Shown here in pieces: positions 1-8,520 of a DNA stretch of 64,000 bases. The DNA comes from Gulosibacter sediminis. GTDB lineage: Bacteria > Actinomycetota > Actinomycetes > Actinomycetales > Microbacteriaceae. The DNA is taken from the NCBI RefSeq assembly GCF_023370115.1, contig NZ_CP097160.1, positions 558,001-622,000 of the forward strand, read 5' to 3'. Below the pieces are notes generated by a model. The model was given only the letters and a program-made list of their open reading frames with translations, was not told where the DNA came from and ran no database searches. The position numbers were made by a program, and so were the translations under genes. Each line of letters opens with the position of its first letter. The first letter of the stretch is position 1.

Positions 1-348
1 ACGGCGCGCGACTACGGCATCGAGATTTCGCGCTCGGCCACGACGGGGGCGCAGCGCTCGCGACTCGCGCGCGAGCTGCGCGGCCACGATGCGGCGCTCG
101 CGGCGGCCAGCCGCCTCACCGACGCCCACAACGCCGCGCACTTCGCCGACCCCGAGCGCCCCGACTACCGGGTCGCGGCGTGGGACGACGTCGCGACGAT
201 CCGCGCTGCCCTGCACGAGCGGGCCGGCAAGGATGCGCGCCGCGCGGCCCGCACCGTGCCCCTGTCGGCGCTGCCCACCGGCCTGCGCGGCTGGCTGCTG
301 CGCCGCCGCCGGTCGCGGGCCGCGAAGCAGCGTCGAAAGGAGTCGTAA
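1..348 (+). CDS. C-terminal fragment of a TgpA-like (transglutaminase/DUF4129) membrane protein
   Basis: The reading frame is open from base 1 and ends at TAA 346-348, so only the last 115 residues are present. The visible part begins with an 'ARDYGIEISRSAT' stretch, continues through helical Arg/Ala-rich sequence with 'RLTDAHNAAHFADP', and ends in a very basic tail (LRRRRSRAAKQRRKES). This pattern (a 'dlGi ... T' stretch, then a 'l...v..a.fa.p' helix) resembles the cytoplasmic DUF4129 tail of actinobacterial transglutaminase-like membrane proteins. The family call is inference from this short piece. The stop overlaps the recG start (TAATG), so the two genes are probably co-transcribed. Confidence 0.5.
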   Translation, partial: TARDYGIEISRSATTGAQRSRLARELRGHDAALAAASRLTDAHNAAHFADPERPDYRVAAWDDVATIRAALHERAGKDARRAARTVPLSALPTGLRGWLLRRRRSRAAKQRRKES

Positions 349-2504
349 TGGTCGCGATGCCGACGTCACCGCTGATGGCACCGCTGACGTCAATCGTGGA
401 GGCGAAGGAAGCGAAGGCGCTCAAGAAGGCCTTCGAGATGGAGACGGTTGGCGACTTCGTTGGGCACCTGCCGCGGCGCCACGCCCGCCGGGGCGAACTC
501 ACCCGCATCGCCAACCTCGAGCGGGATGAATACGTCACGCTCGTCGCGCAGGTGACGAAGGTGAATCTGCGGCGCATGCAGAACCGCAACGGCAGCATCC
601 TCACCGTCACGATCACCGACGGGCACGGCAGCATCGACATGCTCTGGTTCAACCAGCACTACCGAGAGGGGCAGCTGCATGTCGGCACGACGGGCCTGTT
701 CTCGGGAAAGGTGACGTTCTACAACGGCACGCCGCAGCTCTCGCACCCCGAGTACCAGCTGTTTGGCGACGCCCAAGACGCGGCGAGTGCGGCCGACGAC
801 TGGGCGAGCCGACCCATCCCGATCTATCCCGCGACCGCGAGCTACCAGAGTTGGCGGTTCGCGCGGCTCATGCAGTCGACGCTGCCGAAGCTGCCCGAGC
901 TGCCCGACCCCGTGCCCGGCGTCGTTCGCGCCGATCGGGGCGAGTTGAGCTTCGACGAGGCGATCCGCGCCTTCCACCTCGCGAAGATCGACACCGATCT
1001 CGACGCCGCGCGCGAGGCGCTCAAGTTCACCGAGGCGTTCGAACTGCAGGCGGCGCTCGCGCAGAAGCGGGCGCGCGCGACGCTGGTCGGGGCCCTCGCC
1101 CGACCTCTTCATCTCGGAGGCCTGCGCGAGCGCTTCGACGCCGCCCTGCCGTTCGAACTCACGGCGGACCAGGCCGAGGTGGGCAAGCAGTTCGAGGCCG
1201 AGCTCGCGACCACAACGCCGATGTACCGGCTGCTGCAGGGCGAGGTTGGCTCGGGCAAGACGCTCGTCGCGGTACGGGCGATGCTGCAGGTCGCCGAAAC
1301 GGGCGGCCAATCGGTGCTGCTGGCGCCCACCGAGGTGCTCGCGACGCAGCACCTGCGCTCGATCACGCGGTCGCTCGGCCCCGAGCTCGCCGGAGAGCTC
1401 ATGCCGACCCTGCTCACGGGCTCGCTGAGCAAGGGGGAGCGGCAGCGGGCGCTGCTGCGCATGGTCACGGGCGACGCGAAGATCGTCGTCGGCACGCACG
1501 CCCTGCTCACCGAGGGCGTCGAATTCGAGGATCTCGGGCTGCTCGTGATCGACGAGCAGCACCGCTTCGGCGTTGAGCAGCGCGAGCGCCTGCGCCGCCG
1601 CGGCCTTCACCCGCCCCACCAGCTCGTGCTCACGGCAACGCCGATTCCACGCACCGTCGCCATGACCGTCTTCGGCGACCTCGAAGTGTCGACGCTGCGC
1701 ACGCTGCCGTCGGGGCGCGCGGGCATCGAGTCGTTCATGGTCGGCCTCTCCGAGCATCCGCAGTGGATCGCCCGCGTCTGGCAGCGCACCGCCGAGGAGC
1801 TCGAGCGGGGGCGGCAGGCGTTCATCGTCTGCGCCGCGATCGAGCCGGGCGAGGAAGAGGGCACGCAGCCCGCCGAGGACGACGACGCGCGACCGATCGC
1901 GAACGTGCTCGAGGTGACGACGCAGCTGCGGCAGCTGCCCGAGTTCGCGGGCCGACGCATCGAATCGCTCCACGGGCGCATGCACGCCGACGACAAGGAC
2001 CGCGTCATGGTGCAGTTCGCGGCGGGCGAGATCGACATCGTCGTGTCGACAACCGTGATCGAGGTGGGCGTCGACGTGCCGAACGCCTCGGTGATGGTCG
2101 TGCTCGACGCCGACCGCTTCGGCATGTCGCAGCTGCACCAGCTGCGCGGCCGCGTCGGTCGCGGCCAGTGGCCCGGTGTTTGTCTGCTCGTCACCTCGGC
2201 GCCGCCCGCGTCGCTCGCGCACACGCGCGTCGAGGCCGTCGCGGCGACGCTCGACGGCTTCGAGCTCGCCGAACAAGACCTCGAGCTGCGGCGTGAGGGC
2301 GACGTGCTCGGCGCCGCGCAGTCGGGCAGCCGCTCGTCGCTGAAGGTGCTGCGGGTGACGCAGGACATCGACATCATTGATGCGGCGCGTGAGGTGGCCA
2401 CCCAACTCCTCGAGAGCGACCCAGACCTCACCGATTTCCCCGAGCTGCGGGCCGCCATCGAGCGGCTTGGCGGGTCGACCGTCGCGCATCTGGAGATGGG
2501 CTAA
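348..2504 (+). CDS. recG: ATP-dependent DNA helicase RecG
   Basis: RecG remodels stalled replication forks and Holliday junctions. The product is 718 aa, normal for the family. An N-terminal OB-fold wedge domain (about residues 60-160) is followed by the two helicase lobes. Walker A is 'GEVGSGKT' near residue 298, the family-typical box II is 'DEQHRFG' near 401, motif III is 'LTATPIPRT', and motif VI is 'QLRGRVGRG' near 598. The ATG at 348 was chosen because AAAGGAG lies five bases upstream and the frame start overlaps the preceding stop; the open frame extends further upstream but would run through the previous gene. It is the first of a repair- and translation-rich gene group. Confidence 0.95.
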   Translation: MVAMPTSPLMAPLTSIVEAKEAKALKKAFEMETVGDFVGHLPRRHARRGELTRIANLERDEYVTLVAQVTKVNLRRMQNRNGSILTVTITDGHGSIDMLWFNQHYREGQLHVGTTGLFSGKVTFYNGTPQLSHPEYQLFGDAQDAASAADDWASRPIPIYPATASYQSWRFARLMQSTLPKLPELPDPVPGVVRADRGELSFDEAIRAFHLAKIDTDLDAAREALKFTEAFELQAALAQKRARATLVGALARPLHLGGLRERFDAALPFELTADQAEVGKQFEAELATTTPMYRLLQGEVGSGKTLVAVRAMLQVAETGGQSVLLAPTEVLATQHLRSITRSLGPELAGELMPTLLTGSLSKGERQRALLRMVTGDAKIVVGTHALLTEGVEFEDLGLLVIDEQHRFGVEQRERLRRRGLHPPHQLVLTATPIPRTVAMTVFGDLEVSTLRTLPSGRAGIESFMVGLSEHPQWIARVWQRTAEELERGRQAFIVCAAIEPGEEEGTQPAEDDDARPIANVLEVTTQLRQLPEFAGRRIESLHGRMHADDKDRVMVQFAAGEIDIVVSTTVIEVGVDVPNASVMVVLDADRFGMSQLHQLRGRVGRGQWPGVCLLVTSAPPASLAHTRVEAVAATLDGFELAEQDLELRREGDVLGAAQSGSRSSLKVLRVTQDIDIIDAAREVATQLLESDPDLTDFPELRAAIERLGGSTVAHLEMG

Positions 2505-2538
2505 GCGTTCGCCACGGCGTTCATGTTGAAATAGTGGG

Positions 2539-3252
2539 GTGACTGAACAGCGCCCCGACACCCGCCCCCGCCCGATTGCCATCGCCCGGCAGGCGAGCGC
2601 AAGCGACGCCGCACGCCGCGTGCTCGTCGTGCTTGCCGCCCTCGTGCTTGCGCTCGCGGCCGCAGTGTGGGGTGCCGCGACGGCCGCCTCTGCCCACGAC
2701 GAGCTCGTGAGCTCGACCCCGGCCGACGGCGACTCGCTCGACAGTGCACCGACCGAGGCCGTGCTCGAGTTCTCGGGCAGTGTGCAGGAGGTCGGCACCG
2801 AGTTTGCGCTGCAAGACGCCTCCGGCGCCACGGTGGAGCTGCCCGACACCTACACGATCTCGGGCACCTCGATCACGCAGCCGCTGCCCGAGCTTGAGAA
2901 CGGCGAGTACTCGCTCAACTGGCGCGTCGTCTCTGAAGACGGCCACCCCATCTCGGGCACCATCGGCTTCGGTGTCGGCTCGACCCTCGGCGGTGGCGCC
3001 TCGACTGCCGACGCGGGTCAGTTCCAGAACCAGCCCGCCGACCCCGCTGACGTCGACGTCAGCGCGAGCAGCGACTCGGGCACGAGCCCCTGGCTCGTCG
3101 GCATCATGAGCTTCGTCGGCGTGCTCGTCATCGGTGGCGCCGCGGTGCTCATCGTCATGCGGATGCGCCGGGGCAACATGCCGGGCGGCCAGACGCCCGC
3201 TGCGGGCGAGGCTTCGTCTGACGCGCACAAATCGCCCGACGCCGACGCGTAA
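2539..3252 (+). CDS. CopC-domain (YcnJ/YobA-type) exported membrane-anchored protein
   Basis: The 237 aa product has a hydrophobic export segment (about residues 33-57, ending in TAASA). After cleavage the mature protein would start at 'HDELVSSTPADG', the His-containing N-terminus typical of CopC copper-binding proteins. The beta-sandwich domain spans about 56-150 and includes 'SEDGHPISG', the second conserved His region. A Ser/Gly-rich linker follows, then a C-terminal membrane helix (about 180-202) and a short basic cytoplasmic tail. Family knowledge suggests periplasmic-side copper binding or supply to cuproenzymes. The GTG at 2539 is the start. It is not next to a CopD gene here. Confidence 0.85.
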   Translation: MTEQRPDTRPRPIAIARQASASDAARRVLVVLAALVLALAAAVWGAATAASAHDELVSSTPADGDSLDSAPTEAVLEFSGSVQEVGTEFALQDASGATVELPDTYTISGTSITQPLPELENGEYSLNWRVVSEDGHPISGTIGFGVGSTLGGGASTADAGQFQNQPADPADVDVSASSDSGTSPWLVGIMSFVGVLVIGGAAVLIVMRMRRGNMPGGQTPAAGEASSDAHKSPDADA

Positions 3253-3302
3253 TCTGTCGTACGCATCCGCGACAATCTCGTAGTCAGCGTTACCGCAAGG
3301 TC

Positions 3303-3308
3303 TAGGAT
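3303..3308 (+). promoter_or_regulatory. -10 element of coaD (leaderless type)
   Basis: TAGGAT ends seven bases before the coaD ATG at 3316, so transcription would begin at or next to the start codon. No Shine-Dalgarno sequence is present. Confidence 0.5.
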
Positions 3309-3315
3309 CCTCAAT

Positions 3316-3819
3316 ATGTCCAAAATCGCCGTACTGCCCGGCTCGTTCGACCCCGTCACACTCGGACACCTCGACGTCATCATCCGCACCGCCAACGTGT
3401 TCGAAGAAGTTCACGTGGTGGTCGTTCACAACCCTGACAAGCAGGCGATGATCCCCATCGCTCGCCGAGTCGACCTCATCGAGTCGGCGCTCGTCGACGC
3501 CGGCGCGCCCACGAACATCGTCGTTCGTTCGTGGAGCATGGGGCTGCTCGTCGACTACTGCACCGATGTCGGGGCGAACGTCATCGTCAAGGGCGTGCGC
3601 GGCGCGAACGACGTCACGTACGAGCTGCCGATGGCCATCGTCAACCGCCACCTCGGCAAGCTCGAGACCATGTTCATGTCGCCGAGCCCCGAGCACGCGC
3701 ACGTGTCGAGCTCGCTCGTGCGCCAGGTCGCCTCGCTCGGCGGCGACGTCACCCCGTATGTGCCCGCGGTCGTGCGCGAATTTCTCCAAGGGCATATGGA
3801 CACCTCGATCAAGAACTAG
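3316..3819 (+). CDS. coaD: Pantetheine-phosphate adenylyltransferase
   Basis: CoaD transfers AMP from ATP to 4'-phosphopantetheine, the penultimate step of coenzyme A synthesis. The 167 aa protein is full length. The nucleotidyltransferase signature '[10 protein letters not shown]' lies at residues 8-17, with the TxGH motif binding ATP. '[13 protein letters not shown]' is the conserved middle segment, and 'SSSLVRQVA' is the C-terminal ISSS-type motif. The start is ATG 3316, supported by a -10 hexamer seven bases upstream. Confidence 0.97.
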   Translation: MSKIAVLPGSFDPVTLGHLDVIIRTANVFEEVHVVVVHNPDKQAMIPIARRVDLIESALVDAGAPTNIVVRSWSMGLLVDYCTDVGANVIVKGVRGANDVTYELPMAIVNRHLGKLETMFMSPSPEHAHVSSSLVRQVASLGGDVTPYVPAVVREFLQGHMDTSIKN

Positions 3820-3829
3820 CTCGCAGCCG

Positions 3830-3835
3830 TAGACT
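3830..3835 (+). promoter_or_regulatory. -10 element of the DUF177 gene (leaderless type)
   Basis: TAGACT lies seven bases upstream of the ATG at 3843, without a ribosome binding site between them. Confidence 0.5.
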
Positions 3836-3842
3836 TACGGGC

Positions 3843-4403
3843 ATGGCAGCATCCCCGTACGAAGTCAATGTCGCGACGATCATGCACAAGCCCGGCAGCA
3901 TGCGCGAGCTTGAGCTTGACGTCACGGTGCCCGAACGCATCGGCGAGGGCATGCTCTACTTCGACAAGGGCGCCCAGCTCGAGGTTGATCTTCGGCTCGA
4001 GACGCTTGTCGACGGCATCCTCGCGAGCGCCGATGTGCGCGGCACCCTCACCGGCAATTGCAGCCGGTGCCTGAAGCCGCTCGAAGAGGCGTGGTCGGGC
4101 CACGTCGCCGAGATGTTCGGCTATCAGGCCGACGAGTCGCTCGAGTATGCACTCGACGGCGACGTGATCAACCTTGAGGGGCCGATCCGCGACGCGGTCG
4201 TGCTCGACCTGCCGTTCCAGCCGCTCTGCGAGCCCGATTGCCTCGGGCTCGACCCGCAGACCGGCGAGAAGCTCACCGAGCCGCTGCCGGAGGTCGAAGA
4301 CGCCGTCGACCCGCGCTGGGCGCAGCTCGAGCAGCTGCTTCAGTCGGGCGAGGCAGCGGCCGACAGCGACGAGTCGAACGACTCGACCGAGTCGAACAAG
4401 TAG
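3843..4403 (+). CDS. DUF177 (YceD) family protein
   Basis: The 186 aa protein belongs to the YceD/DUF177 family, whose gene is almost always directly upstream of rpmF, as here; the family is linked to 23S rRNA maturation. Two Cys pairs are visible, 'NCSRC' (near residue 74) and 'CEPDC' (near 131), probably a metal site. The C-terminal 40 residues are acidic and Ser-rich ('DSDESNDSTESNK'), a low-complexity tail. The start at ATG 3843 is supported by the adjacent -10 hexamer; the frame is open further upstream but would overlap coaD. Confidence 0.88.
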   Translation: MAASPYEVNVATIMHKPGSMRELELDVTVPERIGEGMLYFDKGAQLEVDLRLETLVDGILASADVRGTLTGNCSRCLKPLEEAWSGHVAEMFGYQADESLEYALDGDVINLEGPIRDAVVLDLPFQPLCEPDCLGLDPQTGEKLTEPLPEVEDAVDPRWAQLEQLLQSGEAAADSDESNDSTESNK

Positions 4404-4601
4404 GCCATTCGACGGCGCGGGGGTCGCGTGAGCGACAGTTCTCGCGTAAAGTATCCAGTTGGGTTTAGTTGCCGCATCGGATGCAGGCACTCAGCGCCGG
4501 CAAGATTGCCGCAGCGCACTCCCAACACCGCTTCACCCCGCAGCGCATTGTGATTCGCTGCAGGTGGTGTGTAGACATCGCAACTTAGAAGGAAAGCACG
4601 C

Positions 4602-4805
4602 ATGGCACTCCCCAAGCGCAAGATGAGCCGCAGCAACACCCGTTCGCGCCGCTCGCAGTGGAAGGCTCAGGCCCCCGCACTCGTCAAGACCGTCGAAAAC
4701 GGCAAGGTCACCTACAGCCTCCCGCACCGCGCGAAGCTCGTTGAGGACGCCGCGGGCACCCCGCTGCACTACGAGTACAAGGGCCGCAAGGTCGCTGACG
4801 CCTAA
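4602..4805 (+). CDS. rpmF: 50S ribosomal protein bL32
   Basis: The 67 aa protein begins '[20 protein letters not shown]', the diagnostic N-terminus of bL32. It contains no cysteine, so it is the zinc-free (C-) form rather than the zinc-ribbon form. AGAAGGAAAG upstream of ATG 4602 is the ribosome binding site. The 198-base gap before it can hold a promoter and leader. rnc follows 23 bases after the stop. Confidence 0.97.
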   Translation: MALPKRKMSRSNTRSRRSQWKAQAPALVKTVENGKVTYSLPHRAKLVEDAAGTPLHYEYKGRKVADA

Positions 4806-4828
4806 GCCTGATCGTCTCAGGCAGGCAA

Positions 4829-5569
4829 TTGGCTCGCAAACGTAAGAAGCACGACCCCGAGGTCGCCGACCCAGCTCCGCTGGCACAGGCACTCGGGGTC
4901 GACTTCGTTCCCGAACTGCTCGATCTCGCGCTGACGCATTCGTCGTGGGGATACGAACACAATGGCGCGCCCGATAACGAGCGACTCGAGTTCCTCGGCG
5001 ACTCGGTGCTCGGCATGTCGGTCGCCCAGCTGCTCTACCGCGTGCATCCCGATCTCAGCGAGGGCGAGCTCTCCCCCCGCCACCACGCGCTCGTGTCGAC
5101 GGTGACGCTTGCCGAGATCGGCCGGCGCGAAGGTATCGGTGAGTACCTCCGCCTCGGGCGCTCGGAGCACCTGACCGGCGGGTGGGACAAGGACTCGATC
5201 CTCGCCGACGCCGTCGAGGCGCTCATCGGCGCCGCGTATCTCTCGCTCGGCTACCTCGAGGCCGAGGCCTTCGTTGTGCGGCTGCTCGACCCATATCTCG
5301 ACCAGGTCGACCGGCTCGGTGCGGCAATGGACCCGAAGACGGCGCTGCAAGAGGTGGTCACCGCGAACAAGGCTGACAACCCGGAGTACGTGGTCGAGGG
5401 TACCGGCCCCGACCATGACCGCAGCTACGAGGCGACCGTCACGGTGCAGCGCGGTCGGCAGCAGCTCGTCTCGGCCACCGGCGTGGGCCCGAGCAAAAAG
5501 CAGGCCGAGATGGCCGCGGCGCTCGAGGCCTGGTACGAGCTGAGCGGCACCGAGCGGCCGCAGGCCTAG
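4829..5569 (+). CDS. rnc: Ribonuclease III
   Basis: RNase III cleaves double-stranded RNA in rRNA processing and mRNA turnover. The 246 aa protein carries the signature 'ERLEFLGDSVLG' near residue 51, including the acidic metal ligands; the second acidic cluster is 'DAVEALIGAAYLS' near 130. A C-terminal double-stranded-RNA-binding domain starts at about 168 ('DPKTALQEVV') and ends with the 'GPSKKQAEMAAALEAW' helix. Translation starts at TTG 4829. mutM starts 10 bases after the stop, as in many actinobacteria. Confidence 0.95.
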   Translation: MARKRKKHDPEVADPAPLAQALGVDFVPELLDLALTHSSWGYEHNGAPDNERLEFLGDSVLGMSVAQLLYRVHPDLSEGELSPRHHALVSTVTLAEIGRREGIGEYLRLGRSEHLTGGWDKDSILADAVEALIGAAYLSLGYLEAEAFVVRLLDPYLDQVDRLGAAMDPKTALQEVVTANKADNPEYVVEGTGPDHDRSYEATVTVQRGRQQLVSATGVGPSKKQAEMAAALEAWYELSGTERPQA

Positions 5570-5579
5570 GCGGTCGAGG

Positions 5580-6446
5580 GTGCCGGAGCTTCCCGAAGTT
5601 GAGGTCGTGCGTCGTGGGCTGCAGCCCGCGGTGTTCGGCGCCACGGTGCGCTCGGTGGAGGTGCGCGACGAGCGCGCGCTGAAGCGGCACACCGGCGATG
5701 CGCTCGACTTTGTCGACCGCATTGAGGGCGCCGTGCTCGGCGAGCCGCAGCGGCGCGGCAAGTTTCTCTGGATTCCGTTCGGCGCCGGCTTCGCGCTCAT
5801 GGCGCATCTGGGTATGAGCGGCCAGCTGCTCGTGCGGCCGATTGGCTCGGTCGATGAGCGTCAGTTGCGCGTGCGGATGCGCATCGAGCGCGGCGGGGGA
5901 GCGCTGGAGCTGCGCTTCAGCGACCAGCGGTTGTTCGGCTCGCTCGCGGTCGACCGACTGCTGCCCGCCGACGACGGTGAGTTGCTGCCCTCGCAGGTTG
6001 GCCACATCGCCCGCGACCCGCTTGACCCGGCGTTCGACGTGGATGCGGTCGTGGCGCGCATGCGCGCATCCGGCCGCAACATCAAGACGCTCATTCTCGA
6101 TCAGCAGCTCGTGTCAGGTGTTGGCAACATCTACGCCGACGAGGCGCTCTGGCGCGCGCGGCTCTACTGGGGCCGGCCTGGTCGTTCGATCTCGCCAGCG
6201 AAGCTGCGCGAGTTGCTCGGCCACGTCGTGCAGGTGTTTCAGGATGCGCTGGCCGAGGGTGGCACCTCGTTCGACGCGCTGTACGTGAACGTCAACGGTG
6301 AATCGGGCTATTTTGCGCACTCTTTAAATGCCTATGGTCGTACCGACCAGGCATGTGCACGATGTGGGTCACCCATCCGCCGGGTGAAATTTATGAACCG
6401 ATCCTCGTTTTTCTGTCCTCAGTGTCAGCGCAAGCGCTCTTCGTAG
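5580..6446 (+). CDS. mutM: Formamidopyrimidine-DNA glycosylase (Fpg/MutM), 3' end of foreign composition
   Basis: MutM removes 8-oxoguanine and ring-opened purines from DNA. The mature N-terminus 'PELPEVEVVRRGL' supplies the catalytic Pro2 and Glu3 (GTG start at 5580). The H2TH region and 'SGVGNIYADEALW' follow. A C-terminal zinc finger with Cys pairs 'CARC' and 'CPQC' completes the 288 aa protein. Oddity: from about base 6305 to the stop the GC content drops to about 52% by my count, with codons such as TTA, AAA and TTT, while the upstream part is typical high-GC. The protein is still intact, so the last 40-45 codons may have been supplied by the adjacent foreign insert. Confidence 0.95.
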   Translation: MPELPEVEVVRRGLQPAVFGATVRSVEVRDERALKRHTGDALDFVDRIEGAVLGEPQRRGKFLWIPFGAGFALMAHLGMSGQLLVRPIGSVDERQLRVRMRIERGGGALELRFSDQRLFGSLAVDRLLPADDGELLPSQVGHIARDPLDPAFDVDAVVARMRASGRNIKTLILDQQLVSGVGNIYADEALWRARLYWGRPGRSISPAKLRELLGHVVQVFQDALAEGGTSFDALYVNVNGESGYFAHSLNAYGRTDQACARCGSPIRRVKFMNRSSFFCPQCQRKRSS

Positions 6447-6904
6447 TCACAAGCCGATGCGGCTCTTGGAGGCAGTTGTTCCCTGATCAAGTGTAATTTC
6501 GCGAGAGTATCGATAGGTACTCGATATGGTCTCCTAGTACTCACAAAGATCACTTCGGATGGGATCTCCGATTGTGTGCATCGCGGGCGTGTCGGGTCCG
6601 CACTGCGGGTAACCTGCGGGCCCTTCCCGGAGGAACCAAGCCGCCCCTCCGGTGGAACAGAGCGGAAGTGTTCCTGGCGGATAGAGCCACTCACTACTGC
6701 ACCCGCAGACCAGCCTCAGCACGTCACCGCCTTCAGCTTCCGCGCCGGGCCCTCGTCGTGGAGGCCGCGCAGGGGCATCGCTGCAGGCGAGTTCCTCCTT
6801 CTCGGAGCGCTCCAGCGCCCATGTCGTGGGTCGCCGATAGGATGCCGTCATATGAGTCACTCCTAGTCGGGCGGTGCAGAACCGTGGTGATCGGGGGATA
6901 GGAA
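6447..6904. other. 458-base low-GC stretch without a recognised gene; left part of the insert
   Basis: This stretch follows mutM and precedes the methyltransferase remnant. It has lower GC than the flanks and short frames on both strands, none of which I recognise. The only frame with a reasonable ribosome binding site is the minus-strand candidate at 6534-6851, listed separately. I saw no integrase or resolvase fragment. Confidence 0.5.
6534..6851 (-). CDS. Hypothetical small Cys-containing protein (doubtful)
   Basis: A 105-codon frame starts at ATG 6851 with TAGGAGTGACTC upstream as a plausible ribosome binding site. The product begins 'MTASYRRPTTWALERSEKEE' and has five cysteines, including a 'VCGC' pair. 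I recognise no family. It lies in the decayed insert, antisense to other short frames, and may simply be an open frame by chance. Confidence 0.25.
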   Translation of the reverse strand: MTASYRRPTTWALERSEKEELACSDAPARPPRRGPGAEAEGGDVLRLVCGCSSEWLYPPGTLPLCSTGGAAWFLREGPAGYPQCGPDTPAMHTIGDPIRSDLCEY

Positions 6905-7774
6905 ATGGCGTCGAAGTAGAAGAGCCTTGGTGCCGCCAAGGGCGCGAAGGCAGATGAGTTCTACACACAGCTCTCAGACATCGAGAAAGAGCTGCGGCAC
7001 TACAAGCAGCATTTCAAGGGTAAGACGGTGTACCTGAACTGCGACGACCCGCGTGAGTCTCAGTTCTTCCCTTACTTCAGCTACAACTTCGAGAAGCTCG
7101 GGCTCAAGAAGCTCATCGCCGCCTGCTACAAGAGCCAGGATGTCGATCTCTTCTCCACGGGCGACACCGAGCGTGCTGTCTACCTCGAATACACCGGCGA
7201 CAAAGACGGGAACCTCGTCCCCGAACACGAGGAGATCGAGGTCAAAGAGTTCGCCGGCGACGGCGATTTCCGCTCCGCTGAGAGCATCGCACTCCTCGAA
7301 CAGGCCGACATCGTCGTCACCAACCCGCCATTCTCCCTATTCCGCGAATATGTGTCCCAGCTGATGGAATACGACAAGAAGTTCATCATCATCGGCAACA
7401 TGAATGCGCTGAAGTACAAGGACATCTGGCCGTACGTAAAACAAGATCGCATGTGGCTCGGCGTCACACGCACCGGCACCGGCCAGATGTGGTTCCGCAT
7501 CAACGACGACTTCCCTGTGAAGTCGGGCCAGAAGACCGACGAAAACGGCCAGCGCTGGCAGACAATTGGGAATTCGGCGTGGTTCACCAACCTCGACCAC
7601 TCCAAGCGGCACGAGGAGATCGTCCTCTACCGGAGCTACGACCCCGAGCAGTACCCTGCCTACGCCAACTACGACGCGATCGAGGTCTCCAAGGTCGTCG
7701 ACATCCCCATGGATTACCTAGGAGCGATGGGCGTGCCGATTACTTTCCTGGGCAAGTACAACCCCGACCAGTTT
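6905..7774 (+). pseudogene. EcoRI-family adenine-specific DNA methyltransferase, disrupted
   Basis: The frame matches the M.EcoRI family: 'DEFYTQLSDIEKELRHYKQH', then 'VYLNCDDPRESQFF', then the catalytic 'NPPF' motif near codon 141, and 'MGVPITFLGKYNPDQF' at the end of the recognisable part. Two lesions are visible. Codon 5 is TAG (6917-6919), just after ATG 6905 with AGGAA upstream; the next usable in-frame start is GTG 7028, beyond the first 40 codons. At 7772-7775 the methyltransferase sequence stops and that of a DUF262/HNH protein begins in another frame, so the C-terminus is lost. An intact enzyme would protect DNA from a partner nuclease by N6-adenine methylation; this copy is probably inactive. 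Confidence 0.85.
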
Positions 7775-8379
7775 CGACTACATGACCGGCTCACCGATCC
7801 GCCAGGACTACCTCGAGACAGCGATCGAATGGCTCAACGACGGCAAAGTCGACGAGTACATGCGTGATCATCAGTTCGACACCAATGCCAACGAACTCTG
7901 GCTCTACTTCAAGGGTGTGATCGACTGGGTGCAGACGATTTTTCCCAAGACGCGCTCTCAGATGAAGTCGGTCAAGTGGGGTCCGCTGTACAACCAGCAC
8001 AAGAGCACGAACTTCGACCCCGTCGCTCTTGAGGCCGCAGTCGCCAAGCTTATGGCGGACACCGATGTGAAGAAGAAGACCGGCATCTACGAGTACCTGC
8101 TCGGTGGCAGTAGCGACACGAAGCTGCTCGAGGTCCGCGTCTTCGACGAGAAGACCAAACTCGCCGCCTACGGCAAGCAGACCGCCGCGGCAGAAGCGGC
8201 CGACACCTCCAACTGCCCCATGTGTGCCGCCGGCACCAACAACGATGCGAAGCGGATCTACAGCCTCGAAGAAATGGACGCAGATCACGTCACGGCTTGG
8301 TCCAACGGCGGGGCCGACCGACCTGAAAAACTGCGAGATGCTCTGTGTGCCGCACAACCGGTCGAAGGGTAACCGATAG
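7773..8379 (+). pseudogene. C-terminal remnant of a DUF262/HNH (GmrSD-like) nuclease
   Basis: From 'FDYMTGSPIRQDYLETA' onward the sequence resembles the C-terminal half of DUF262 proteins that end in an HNH nuclease domain: 'DTNANELWLYFKGVIDWVQ', 'KKKTGIYEYLLGG', then a CxxC pair ('CPMC'), 'MDADHVTAWSNGG', and 'NCEMLCVPHNRSKGNR'. The N-terminal DUF262 (ParB-like, NTPase) half is absent, lost at the 7772-7775 junction. A one-base insertion near 8316 shifts the frame between 'DADHV' and 'NCEMLC'; removing one G restores the complete HNH. Such proteins act as modification-dependent or partner-protected restriction enzymes. This copy should be non-functional. Confidence 0.8.
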
Positions 8380-8381
8380 CC

Positions 8382-8519
8382 GTGCAGCCCGGCGACGAAC
8401 AGGCGCAGCGTGCAGCCTTGGAGCAAGAGGCCTCCCGCATTCATGAGAGTGCTGTCTATTCGGCTCAAGGGCAGTTCGAAGCGGCAAAGTTCTGGCGGAA
8501 GCTGCGGCTCGACAACTGA
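8382..8519 (+). pseudogene. N-terminal remnant of a SLATT-domain membrane protein
   Basis: A 45-codon frame starts at GTG 8382, three bases after the HNH stop, and ends at TGA 8517-8519. Its second half, 'HESAVYSAQGQFEAAKFWRK', resembles the start of SLATT-domain proteins, two-helix membrane effectors predicted to form pores in anti-phage systems. The expected membrane helices are missing because the frame runs into unrelated NhaA-type sequence at about 8515. The family call rests on this short motif and on gene order (methyltransferase, DUF262/HNH, SLATT). Confidence 0.5.
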
Positions 8520-8520
8520 T

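Noticed and set aside
6905-8379. A working restriction-modification system
   Set aside because: An amber codon, a fusion junction that removes both partner halves, and a frameshift in the HNH motif all argue against function.
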